Assembly: GCA_015064885.1 (NCBI GenBank)
Contig: SVRJ01000009.1
Span: 1 to 63,379 of the forward strand
Source of the DNA: Oscillospiraceae bacterium
GTDB lineage: Bacteria > Bacillota > Clostridia > Oscillospirales > CAG-272
Direction: 5' to 3'
Length of the DNA: 63,379 nt
Shown: in pieces, positions 7,943 to 15,248 of the stretch
Layout: every line of letters begins with the position of its first letter
Numbering within the stretch: position 1 is the first letter of the stretch
Position numbers and translations under genes: made by a program
Notes under the pieces: generated by a model
Database searches by the model: none
Told to the model about the DNA's origin: nothing
What the model saw: only the letters and a program-made list of their open reading frames with translations

Positions 7943-8758
7943 ATGACGGGACTTATGATCACACTCTGCATCATTGCATTCATACTGCTTATAAAAGCAA
8001 AGGTCATACTCATCCTCCACGATGACGAAATGACTCTGAAGCTGCGGATATGCGGAATACCTATAACGATACTCCCCAAAAAAGAAAAAAAGGTCGACCT
8101 TGATTACTATTCCAAAGAAGCAATGGAAAAGAGGCGACTCGCAGAAATCAAAAAAGCAAAGAAAAAGCAAGAAAAAAAAGAAAAGAAAAAGAAAGCTAAG
8201 GAAGACAAAGCAAATAAACAAAAGGCAAAGATAGAAAAGCTGAAAAAAGAGGGAAAATATAAGGAGCCGAAGCCCAAGGAAAAGGACGAGACAGCTCTCA
8301 CTCTCGCAGACAACATAAACGCCGGAGCATCGGCGCTCGGCAAATTCTTCTATCAATTCGGGAAAAGGCTTCGCGTTGACGTTACCAGAATAGTAATAAC
8401 GGTTGCGACGGGAGACGCCGCAAATACCGCCATTATGTACGGCGCCGTTGTCTCTGCAGTTAACGTTCTTCTCGAGCTTTTACAAAGGATAACGAATATC
8501 GACGGTCTTAAGGATGCCGAGATAGACGTAAAATGCGATTATCTCTCCGAAAAGACCACTGCAGATATACACGTGGCACTCTCTCTCCGTGTATGGCATC
8601 TGTTCGACTTCATCATTGCCGCGATCAAGGCTTTCTTCAAAAAGAGAAAGATTATAAAAACGGCAAAAATAAAACTCGCGGCAAGAAAGCACAAGGCTGC
8701 CGAAATAATACGCGCCAAGCGACGTGCCGCCGCGAAAAGATCAAACGCGAGATCCTAA
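7943..8758 (+). CDS. DUF2953 domain membrane protein
   Basis: A 271-residue protein with one N-terminal membrane helix (residues 2-28), a region of about 80 residues extremely rich in Lys and Glu (about 60-115, probable charged coil), and the DUF2953 core (RIVITVATGDAANTAIMYG, about 150-170). A basic C-terminus follows. DUF2953 genes are commonly found next to gerW/ytfJ in spore-forming Firmicutes, as here, so a role in spore formation or germination is plausible but unproven. Strong AAGGAGG precedes the ATG. Confidence 0.8.
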   Translation: MTGLMITLCIIAFILLIKAKVILILHDDEMTLKLRICGIPITILPKKEKKVDLDYYSKEAMEKRRLAEIKKAKKKQEKKEKKKKAKEDKANKQKAKIEKLKKEGKYKEPKPKEKDETALTLADNINAGASALGKFFYQFGKRLRVDVTRIVITVATGDAANTAIMYGAVVSAVNVLLELLQRITNIDGLKDAEIDVKCDYLSEKTTADIHVALSLRVWHLFDFIIAAIKAFFKKRKIIKTAKIKLAARKHKAAEIIRAKRRAAAKRSNARS

Positions 8759-8804
8759 TTTTAAAAAAATATAAATCTATATACATTTGAAAGGAACAAT
8801 TGCT

Positions 8805-9251
8805 ATGGCAAGCGAAAACAAACTTCAGGATATCATAAAGACTTCTCTTGAGAACATCAAGACTATGGTAGACGCAGACACAGTCATCGGTAAGCCGATA
8901 AACACAGCTTCGGGAACTACCATCATCCCGATATCAAAGGTAAGCGTAGGCTTTGCAACCGGCGGAGTTGACTACACCGGCAAGAACGAGGCTGCAAACG
9001 CAGCAAAGATGCAGAACTTCGGCGGAGGCGGAGGAACCGGTATCAGCGTTGCTCCCGTAGGCTTCCTCGTTGTAAGTGCTGCAGGCGACGTTGAGCTCAT
9101 CAACATAGGCGTTCCCCAGGGAAGCGACCCCATCGACCAGATCGCAGGCATAATCGAGCGTTCTCCCGAAATATTCGGCAAGATAAAGGCTGTTTTCTCC
9201 AAGAAGACGGCAACTGACGACGACGGCGAAACAGAGATAGCTGACGAATAA
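8805..9251 (+). CDS. gerW: GerW/YtfJ family sporulation protein
   Basis: A 148-residue product with the YtfJ/GerW features: N-terminal helix (LQDIIKTSLENIKTMVDADTV), a central GKPI...TTIIPISKVSVGFATGG, and a Gly-rich stretch (FGGGGGTGISVAPVGFLV). In Bacillus subtilis GerW is a spore protein needed for germination by L-alanine. The ATG at 8805 has AAAGGA nine bases upstream; a TTG at 8787 in the same frame would add a non-conserved hexapeptide that overlaps this ribosome binding site. It pairs with the DUF2953 gene just upstream. Confidence 0.9.
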   Translation: MASENKLQDIIKTSLENIKTMVDADTVIGKPINTASGTTIIPISKVSVGFATGGVDYTGKNEAANAAKMQNFGGGGGTGISVAPVGFLVVSAAGDVELINIGVPQGSDPIDQIAGIIERSPEIFGKIKAVFSKKTATDDDGETEIADE

Positions 9252-9273
9252 TCACATCCTGCTTTAAGCATAA

Positions 9274-9335
9274 ATACCGACCTCGTAAAATATACTTTTG
9301 TAAAAACAAAGTATGTTTACGAGGTCTGTCGGTAT
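9274..9335 (+). repeat. Long imperfect inverted repeat over the carboxypeptidase RBS
   Basis: GACCTCGTAAA (9279-9289) pairs perfectly with TTTACGAGGTC (9316-9326). An inner stem (9292-9300 with 9307-9314) closes a TAAAAA loop, and an outer ATACC/GGTAT block (9274-9278, 9331-9335) extends it. The right arm contains the GAGGT ribosome binding site and touches the ATG at 9334. There is no T tract, so it is not a typical terminator. Confidence 0.8.
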
Positions 9336-10506
9336 GTCTGTTTCTTTTTTCAAGGTCATAAAAAGGTATTCTTCTACACTTGTTGCGCTGGTTTTGGTGC
9401 TTTCCTGCGTGCTTATTGCCCGCGGTACGCCAAAAAAGGCGGCGCAGTCAGCCTCTCCTCCGGCAGAGACCGGGTCTCTTCTGATACGTTCGCAAAGCAA
9501 TGCTTCTCTTCCATCGCTCTCCGCCAGAAGCGCGGCTGTGATAGAATGCACAAGCGGCGAAATAGTATTTGCAAAGAATGAAGACGAGCGTCTGCCAATG
9601 GCCAGCACGACTAAGATAATGACGGCACTGACCGTTATAAGCACGTGCCGTCTTTCGGATACAGTGACCGTACCGAAGGAGGCATGCGGAATAGAGGGCT
9701 CGTCTGTATATCTTCGAGAGGGAGAGTGCTTTACGGTCGAGGAGCTTCTCTACGCCCTTATGCTCGCGTCTGCCAATGACGCAGCAACCGCTCTCGCGAT
9801 ACACGCAAAAGGGAGTGTCGAGGCGTTTGCCGAGGAAATGAACAGACAGGCTGAGGCTCTCGGTCTTTCGGATACTCATTTCACAAACCCTCACGGGCTT
9901 AATGACAAAGATCATTACACCACGGCAAAGGAGCTTGCAATCATCTCAGCCCATGCCGTTAAAAACGAGACCTTCCGAAAAATATGCTCAACAAAAAAGA
10001 CGGTAATAAAGCGCGACAGTAAGGAAAGCGCGCGCTTGCTCACAAATCACAACAAGATGCTCAGTCTCTACGACGGGGCATTCGGAATAAAAACAGGCTT
10101 CACCAAGATCAGCGGACGCTGTCTTGTTTCGGGTGCGGAAAAGAACGGGCTGTCTTTTATAGCGGTAACTCTCAACGCTCCGGACGACTGGAATGACCAC
10201 AAGGCCATGCTTGACCTTGCCTTCTCTCTTTACGAAAAAAGAGTGCTCCTCAAAAAGGGGGAGCTTTCGATCACGCTTCCGCTGGTAGGCTCTCTGCAAT
10301 CCTCCGTACTATGCACGAACACCGAGGATATCTGCGTAATAGTTCCGCGGGGACTTTCCGATATCGAAAGGATCGTGGAGATAAAACGCTTTGAATTTGC
10401 ACCTATAGATAAAGGTGAGCAGGTGGGAAGGATAATTTTCAAATACAAAGGAAAAATAATTGCGCAAGCTGCTATACTGACCGCATTTTGCGCAGAAAAA
10501 AGATAG
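9334..10506 (+). CDS. D-alanyl-D-alanine carboxypeptidase (S11)
   Basis: A penicillin-binding DacF/DacA-type enzyme that trims the terminal D-Ala from peptidoglycan stem peptides outside the membrane. Counting from the ATG at 9334: signal peptide/anchor about 1-30, SxxK = STTK (Ser91, Lys94), SxN = SAN (146-148), KTG (253-255), then a C-terminal beta domain. Length 390 is normal. I chose 9334 over the in-frame ATG at 9313 because GAGGT sits eight bases before it, whereas 9313 has no ribosome binding site and lies within a hairpin. It follows gerW, and DacF-type enzymes often act in spore cortex formation; that role is inferred. Confidence 0.93.
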   Translation: MSVSFFKVIKRYSSTLVALVLVLSCVLIARGTPKKAAQSASPPAETGSLLIRSQSNASLPSLSARSAAVIECTSGEIVFAKNEDERLPMASTTKIMTALTVISTCRLSDTVTVPKEACGIEGSSVYLREGECFTVEELLYALMLASANDAATALAIHAKGSVEAFAEEMNRQAEALGLSDTHFTNPHGLNDKDHYTTAKELAIISAHAVKNETFRKICSTKKTVIKRDSKESARLLTNHNKMLSLYDGAFGIKTGFTKISGRCLVSGAEKNGLSFIAVTLNAPDDWNDHKAMLDLAFSLYEKRVLLKKGELSITLPLVGSLQSSVLCTNTEDICVIVPRGLSDIERIVEIKRFEFAPIDKGEQVGRIIFKYKGKIIAQAAILTAFCAEKR

Positions 10507-10524
10507 CACGAAAAAGGATGCTCA

Positions 10525-11286
10525 ATGGACAACAATAATAACAGCAGTAGTATAAAACTTCAAAAATACTTTTCCGAAAGCGGTGTAATGTCAAGACGCT
10601 CAGCGGAGGAAGCAATTCTTGCCGGTGATGTACTCCTCAACGGAAAGGTCGCACTGATAACAGACAGAATGGTCCCCGGCAAGGACAAAGTAGTTTACAA
10701 GGGAAAAGAGATAAGAGTACAGAAGGACAAAAAGGTCTATATTCTCCTCAACAAGCCGATAAACTATATTTGTACCTTAAACGATGAAAAGGACAGGAAA
10801 TGCGCATTTGAACTTGTAAAGCCGTTGACAGACAAGCGCGTATGGACGATAGGAAGACTCGACAGAAATTCGGACGGTCTTATAATACTTACAAACGACG
10901 GAGAGCTCACAAACCGTCTCACACATCCAAAGCACGATATTCCTAAGACCTACCGTGTTAAGATAAAGGGAATGATCGATACAAGGACTATAGGCAAGCT
11001 CTCTTCCCCTCTCGTTATAGACGGATATCCGATAAAACCCGTAAACGTTACATACGTTTCGGGCAATGAAAGGTACAGCGTTCTGCAAATGGTGCTTTAT
11101 GAGGGACGCAACCGACAGATAAGAAAGATGTGCGAGATGTGCGGTCTTGAGATAATAAGACTTACACGTATCGCTATAGGAGATATACAAATGGGCGATC
11201 TCGGTGTCGGAAAATGCAGATTCCTCACCGACAGCGAGGTAGCTATGCTTTATAATAAACAAAAAGGCGGAAATAAAAATGCTTGA
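10525..11286 (+). CDS. rluB: RsuA/RluB-type pseudouridine synthase
   Basis: It converts a specific rRNA uridine to pseudouridine. The 253-residue protein has an N-terminal S4 RNA-binding domain (KLQKYFSESGVMSRRSAEEAI, about 9-29) and the catalytic core with GRLDRNSDGLIILTNDGEL (catalytic Asp in GRLD) and YEGRNRQIRKMCE. The RsuA/RluB/RluE/RluF family is certain; RluB (23S) is preferred over RsuA because of the firmicute context near dacF/scpB. The stop overlaps the next start by 8 bases. Confidence 0.9.
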   Translation: MDNNNNSSSIKLQKYFSESGVMSRRSAEEAILAGDVLLNGKVALITDRMVPGKDKVVYKGKEIRVQKDKKVYILLNKPINYICTLNDEKDRKCAFELVKPLTDKRVWTIGRLDRNSDGLIILTNDGELTNRLTHPKHDIPKTYRVKIKGMIDTRTIGKLSSPLVIDGYPIKPVNVTYVSGNERYSVLQMVLYEGRNRQIRKMCEMCGLEIIRLTRIAIGDIQMGDLGVGKCRFLTDSEVAMLYNKQKGGNKNA

Positions 11287-11683
11287 AATATTACCGATAC
11301 AAAATAAAACCGACCAAAAAAGCGTCTGTGCGCTGGTAGGTACAGAGTTTTCACCCGATATGCTTGCATATTCGGCAAGATATAAGGGAGAGTTCTGCGG
11401 AATATGTCAATTCAAGATGACGCACAGAGGCGGTTCACTCTTTTCCATCAACTGCACAAAGACACTCCCCGACGGGATAACAGAATTTCAGGTCCTGTTC
11501 ACCCTCGGAAGAGCGGCGCTTAATTTCATAGATCTGTGCGGTGTGCACAAGGCCTACTACGATGGGATTGAAAAGGACGATATGCTTCTCAGGCAGATAG
11601 GCTTTGATAAAAACGCAAACGGAGAATACTTTATAGATCTTGAAGGCTTCTTCACCTCTCCGTGTAAATGCCACTCAAAATAA
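11279..11683 (+). CDS. Small protein, possible GNAT-fold
   Basis: A 134-residue protein of unrecognised family. Its C-terminal half (ALNFIDLCGVHKAYYDG...LLRQIGFDKNANGEYFIDLEGFF) resembles the end of GNAT acetyltransferases, where an 'L...GF' segment precedes the last strands, but no acetyl-CoA pyrophosphate loop (Q/RxxGxG/A) is visible. It overlaps rluB by 8 bases with an AAGGCGG ribosome binding site inside rluB, suggesting translational coupling. The C-terminus CKCHSK has two Cys and a His. Confidence 0.5.
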   Translation: MLEILPIQNKTDQKSVCALVGTEFSPDMLAYSARYKGEFCGICQFKMTHRGGSLFSINCTKTLPDGITEFQVLFTLGRAALNFIDLCGVHKAYYDGIEKDDMLLRQIGFDKNANGEYFIDLEGFFTSPCKCHSK

Positions 11684-11713
11684 AATACTCAAAAACCGAA
11701 AGGACGTGTAAAT

Positions 11714-12961
11714 ATGGCTTATATCAAAACCCCCGTCAAGGGCATGAGCGATGCTCTTCCCCGCGACGCAAGACTCAGACAGTACGTAAAAGGAATAATC
11801 TCCGAAACCTATCAGAAATTCGGTTTTTCGGAAATAGAGACTCCGTGCGTTGAGCACATTGAAAATCTCACCGGAAAGCAGGGCGGTGAGAATGAAAAAC
11901 TGATCTTCAAGATAATGAAGAGAGGCGAAAAGCTTGATCTTACAACAGAAAACCCCGACGATCTTTGCGACAGCGGTCTCAGATATGACCTGACCGTTCC
12001 GCTTTCAAGATACTATGCATGCAACGCAAACAATCTTCCCGTTCCCTTCAAAGCTCTGCAGATAGGAAACGTATGGCGCGCGGAAAGACCTCAGAAGGGG
12101 CGCTTCCGTCAGTTCGTTCAGTGTGATATAGACATACTCGGCGATCCCTCCTGCCTTGCGGAGATAGAGCTTATAAGCGCTACCCTCACCACTCTCGGAA
12201 AGCTCGGTTTCGAAGGCTTTACAGTCCGCGTGAACGACCGCCGTCTTCTTAAGGCAATGGCGGCTCTCTGCTCATTCCCGGAGGATGATTACGACAAGAT
12301 ATTCATCATTCTTGACAAGCTTGACAAGATTGGTGTTGAAGGAGTCAAAAACGAGCTTCTCGCGTGCGGATATGCAGAAGAAAACATAGATAAGTACGTA
12401 TCCATGTTCAAGGATATAAGTGAAAATACAGACGTAGCCGAATACGCCGAGAGAAATTCTCTTTCCGACGGAGTTGCCGCTGACGCTATAAAGAACATTG
12501 CGGATATACTCGACTGCGTAAAGGTAAACATTTCGGATGCGGTTTCTTGCAAGCTGGTATTCGATCCCTCGCTCGTGCGCGGAATGTCTTACTATACCGG
12601 TACTATTTTCGAGATTGGAATGGACGGTTATTCCTTCTCTGTTGCGGGCGGCGGAAGATACGACGAAATGATAGGGCGCTTCTCGGGACACAAGGTTCCC
12701 GCATGCGGATTCTCTATCGGATTTGAAAGAATAGTTACCATACTCAAGGATAAGGGATTTGAGGTCCCCTCATCCGGCGGAAAATACGCCGTTCTCGTGT
12801 CCAAAAATGCGGACAAGCAGACCATGCTCAATGCGTTCAGCAAGGCTTCCTCACTCAGAGAGGAAGGCAACACCGTGCTTCTTACGTCGAGACAGAAAAA
12901 CGTAAAATTCCAGAAGGACCAGCTCCTTTCGGAGGGATATACCGAATTTATCGAATTTTAA
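11714..12961 (+). CDS. hisS: Histidyl-tRNA synthetase
   Basis: A class II synthetase charging tRNA-His. Motif 1 region GMSDALPRDARLRQ (12-25), motif 2 IGNVWRAERPQKGRFRQF, the histidine A loop LVRGMSYYTGTIFE, motif 3 GGGRYDEMIGRF...GFSIGFER, and a C-terminal anticodon-binding domain (YAVLVSKNADKQ...). The substrate segment reads RYDLTVPLSRY, the form typical of archaeal/eukaryotic-type HisRS rather than the RPE(G/M)T form of common bacterial enzymes. The intact A loop and anticodon domain argue against a HisZ paralogue. ATG has AAAGGA nine bases upstream. Confidence 0.92.
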   Translation: MAYIKTPVKGMSDALPRDARLRQYVKGIISETYQKFGFSEIETPCVEHIENLTGKQGGENEKLIFKIMKRGEKLDLTTENPDDLCDSGLRYDLTVPLSRYYACNANNLPVPFKALQIGNVWRAERPQKGRFRQFVQCDIDILGDPSCLAEIELISATLTTLGKLGFEGFTVRVNDRRLLKAMAALCSFPEDDYDKIFIILDKLDKIGVEGVKNELLACGYAEENIDKYVSMFKDISENTDVAEYAERNSLSDGVAADAIKNIADILDCVKVNISDAVSCKLVFDPSLVRGMSYYTGTIFEIGMDGYSFSVAGGGRYDEMIGRFSGHKVPACGFSIGFERIVTILKDKGFEVPSSGGKYAVLVSKNADKQTMLNAFSKASSLREEGNTVLLTSRQKNVKFQKDQLLSEGYTEFIEF

Positions 12962-12965
12962 CCTC

Positions 12966-12998
12966 TGCCCCTCGTATACTTACCTATATTGAGGGGCA
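12966..12998 (+). terminator. Hairpin after hisS
   Basis: TGCCCCTC (12966-12973) pairs with GAGGGGCA (12991-12998) around 17 bases; only a short A/T stretch follows. It may be a weak terminator or an RNA-stabilising 3' hairpin. Confidence 0.45.
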
Positions 12999-13065
12999 AA
13001 TTATATAACGTCACTTTATCATCATGCTTTTGCACATACTATTACATAAAAATGCAAAGGGAGTG

Positions 13066-13782
13066 ATGATAATTACAGAGCTTAAATGTAATTCTCTTTT
13101 CGATACCGATAAGAGCGTTGCGGGAAAGTATATAGAAAGATTCGAATTTCCGTGGGAGGCTGTTTTCGGGCTTGCCGAATTTATACGCGGACTGATCGCG
13201 CTTTATAAAAAGGACGGGAGATATATTCTTCTCTCAGAAAACGTTCTGGTAGCTAAAAATGCAAGCATTGCAAGCGATACGCTCATTCTTCCTCCGTGCT
13301 TTATAGATGAAAACGCGGAAATACGCAAGGGGGCGTTTATACGTCCCGGAGTTATCATCGGTAAGCAATGCGTTGTCGGAAACTCGTGCGAAATAAAGAA
13401 TTCTGTTCTCTTCGATTCTGCGAAGGTTCCTCATTTCAACTACGTTGGAGATTCAATACTCGGATACGGTGCTCATCTTGGCGCAGGTGTTATAACGTCA
13501 AACGTAAAGTGTGATAAAAGCGAAATACGGATAAAATATAAGAACATGCACGTACCGACGGGAATGAAAAAGCTCGGAGCCCTGATCGGAGACTTCTCCG
13601 AGATCGGTTGCGGCTCTGTTCTTAATCCGGGCAGTGTGGTCGGAAGAAATACCGTCGTCTACCCGCTAACGTCGCTTAGGGGCTTTCTTCCCGAGGGTCA
13701 CATCTGTAAGAGAGACGGTGCATATACGCTCAAATCTCAATATGAGTCAAGATCACATCCGAAGGGGCGTGATCTCATATGA
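13066..13782 (+). CDS. GlmU-type acetyltransferase (left-handed beta-helix) protein
   Basis: A 238-residue hexapeptide-repeat protein matching the acetyltransferase half of GlmU without the uridylyltransferase half. Repeats run from about residue 60 (NVLVAKNASIASDTLILPP...) to 220. The segment VPHFNYVGDSILG aligns with GlmU's GHLTYLGDAEIG, placing His123 at the position of the GlmU catalytic base. Next to glmM and glmS it probably acts on amino-sugar phosphates, but the substrate is inferred. The frame is open to 13024; the ATG at 13066 is chosen because AAAGG lies five bases before it. It overlaps glmM by 4 bases (ATGA). Confidence 0.75.
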   Translation: MIITELKCNSLFDTDKSVAGKYIERFEFPWEAVFGLAEFIRGLIALYKKDGRYILLSENVLVAKNASIASDTLILPPCFIDENAEIRKGAFIRPGVIIGKQCVVGNSCEIKNSVLFDSAKVPHFNYVGDSILGYGAHLGAGVITSNVKCDKSEIRIKYKNMHVPTGMKKLGALIGDFSEIGCGSVLNPGSVVGRNTVVYPLTSLRGFLPEGHICKRDGAYTLKSQYESRSHPKGRDLI

Positions 13783-15113
13783 AGAAATTATTCGGAACAG
13801 ACGGAATACGCGGGGTAGTCGGCAAGAAAATAACTCCGCTTCTCGCATACCGCACGGGTATAGCCATCGCTTCGGTTGTGAAAACTAATACGTGTGACAG
13901 ACCGAAAATTATAGTGGCGACCGATACACGTGCGTCTTCTGACTGTCTTTCTCTTTCTCTCTGTGCGGGAATAACCTCCGCCGGAGCAACTGCAATAAAC
14001 GCAGGCACCATACCGACACCCGCAGTATCCTTGCTCACAACAGAATGCAAGGCAGATGCCGGAATAATGATATCCGCATCCCACAATCCGCATATATACA
14101 ATGGAATAAAGATATTTGACAGCCATGGACTCAAGCTTTCCGATGAGCTTGAGAAACGCGCGGAGGATATCATCTCCGACCGTGAGAGCGCTTCTCTCAC
14201 CTATGACGGCAAATATTATTCATCTGATATGACAGATATATACGTTTCGCACCTTTTGCGATCAAACGACGTAGCACTGCGAGGCTTCAGAATCGGCATA
14301 GATACGGCAAACGGAGCTTCTTATAAAAGTGCACCGCTTCTTTTTAAAAAGCTTTGCGGCGAGGTATATTTCATAAACGACACACCAAACGGTGTGAATA
14401 TAAACGAGAACTGCGGATCAACCGATGTTTCCTCTCTGAAACGGCTCGTAAAAGAAAAGGGGCTTGATCTCGGACTTGCATTTGACGGAGACGCAGACAG
14501 GCTTATCGCAGTAGATGAAAACGGATGTGAGGCTGACGGTGACGCTATACTGTCTCTATGTGCTAAAAGCCTTCTTATGCAAGGCAAGCTCAAGGGCGGT
14601 GTAGTCGGAACGGTCATGTCAAATCTGTCACTGAAAAAGTACTGTGAAAGCATCGGCGTCGGTTATGCCGAGGCGGCGGTGGGAGACAGGAACGTATTTC
14701 TCAAAATGTCAGAGCTCGGCTACAATCTCGGCGGTGAACAATCGGGGCATATAATATTTTCCGACTTCTCGCTTGCGGGAGACGGGCAGCTGTCGGCAAT
14801 AAAGCTGCTCGAGGCACTCTCACTGCTTGATATTCCTCTATCACACGTTCATTCATCAATAAAAAAATATCCTCAGATAACCGTTAATATTTATGCAGAC
14901 GATAACCAAAAGGAGCGTATTCTCTCCTCGAAGACTGTAATCAACGAATATGAAAAGTCAAAAGCCGCTCTGAGTGAAAACGGGAAGTTGATCCTGCGCG
15001 CGTCAGGTACAGAGCCGCTGATCCGTATAATGGCGGAAGCCCCGACAAACGAGGATGCCGAGCGTGTCGCAAACCATCTTAAGATCATCATAGAATCCGA
15101 AAAGAATAAATAG
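13779..15113 (+). CDS. glmM: Phosphoglucosamine mutase
   Basis: GlmM interconverts glucosamine-6-phosphate and glucosamine-1-phosphate for UDP-GlcNAc. Visible are the N-terminal KLFGTDGIRGVVG, the phosphoserine loop ISASHNPHIYNGIK, the metal loop FDGDADRL, the sugar loop GGEQSGHI and the phosphate loop RASGTEPLIRIM. Length 444 is normal. It is translationally coupled (ATGA) to the upstream acetyltransferase gene and followed by a terminator and glmS. In many Firmicutes glmM instead follows cdaA-ybbR; here those are 37 kb away. Confidence 0.95.
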   Translation: MKKLFGTDGIRGVVGKKITPLLAYRTGIAIASVVKTNTCDRPKIIVATDTRASSDCLSLSLCAGITSAGATAINAGTIPTPAVSLLTTECKADAGIMISASHNPHIYNGIKIFDSHGLKLSDELEKRAEDIISDRESASLTYDGKYYSSDMTDIYVSHLLRSNDVALRGFRIGIDTANGASYKSAPLLFKKLCGEVYFINDTPNGVNINENCGSTDVSSLKRLVKEKGLDLGLAFDGDADRLIAVDENGCEADGDAILSLCAKSLLMQGKLKGGVVGTVMSNLSLKKYCESIGVGYAEAAVGDRNVFLKMSELGYNLGGEQSGHIIFSDFSLAGDGQLSAIKLLEALSLLDIPLSHVHSSIKKYPQITVNIYADDNQKERILSSKTVINEYEKSKAALSENGKLILRASGTEPLIRIMAEAPTNEDAERVANHLKIIIESEKNK

Positions 15114-15138
15114 CCTTTACGTCTAACAAATATTCAAA

Positions 15139-15197
15139 AGCGTCATCCCCTTTGTCTCGGGATACCGCACGTCCGACACAAGGAGGATGGCGTTTTT
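15139..15197 (+). terminator. Terminator between glmM and glmS
   Basis: A long stem (AGCGTCATCC at 15139-15148 with the GGATGGCGTT arm at 15185-15194, extended by CCTTTGTC with GACACAAGG) is followed by a run of T (15193-15197). It should uncouple glmS from the upstream run. Confidence 0.7.
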
Positions 15198-15248
15198 GAA
15201 GCGCCAAATACAAAAAAGGCATGGATTTATTCCATAAGGTAATACAAT

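Noticed and set aside
15114-15248. glmS ribozyme
   Set aside because: Only an AGCGCC hexamer is seen; the roughly 150-base conserved core is absent and the space is too short.
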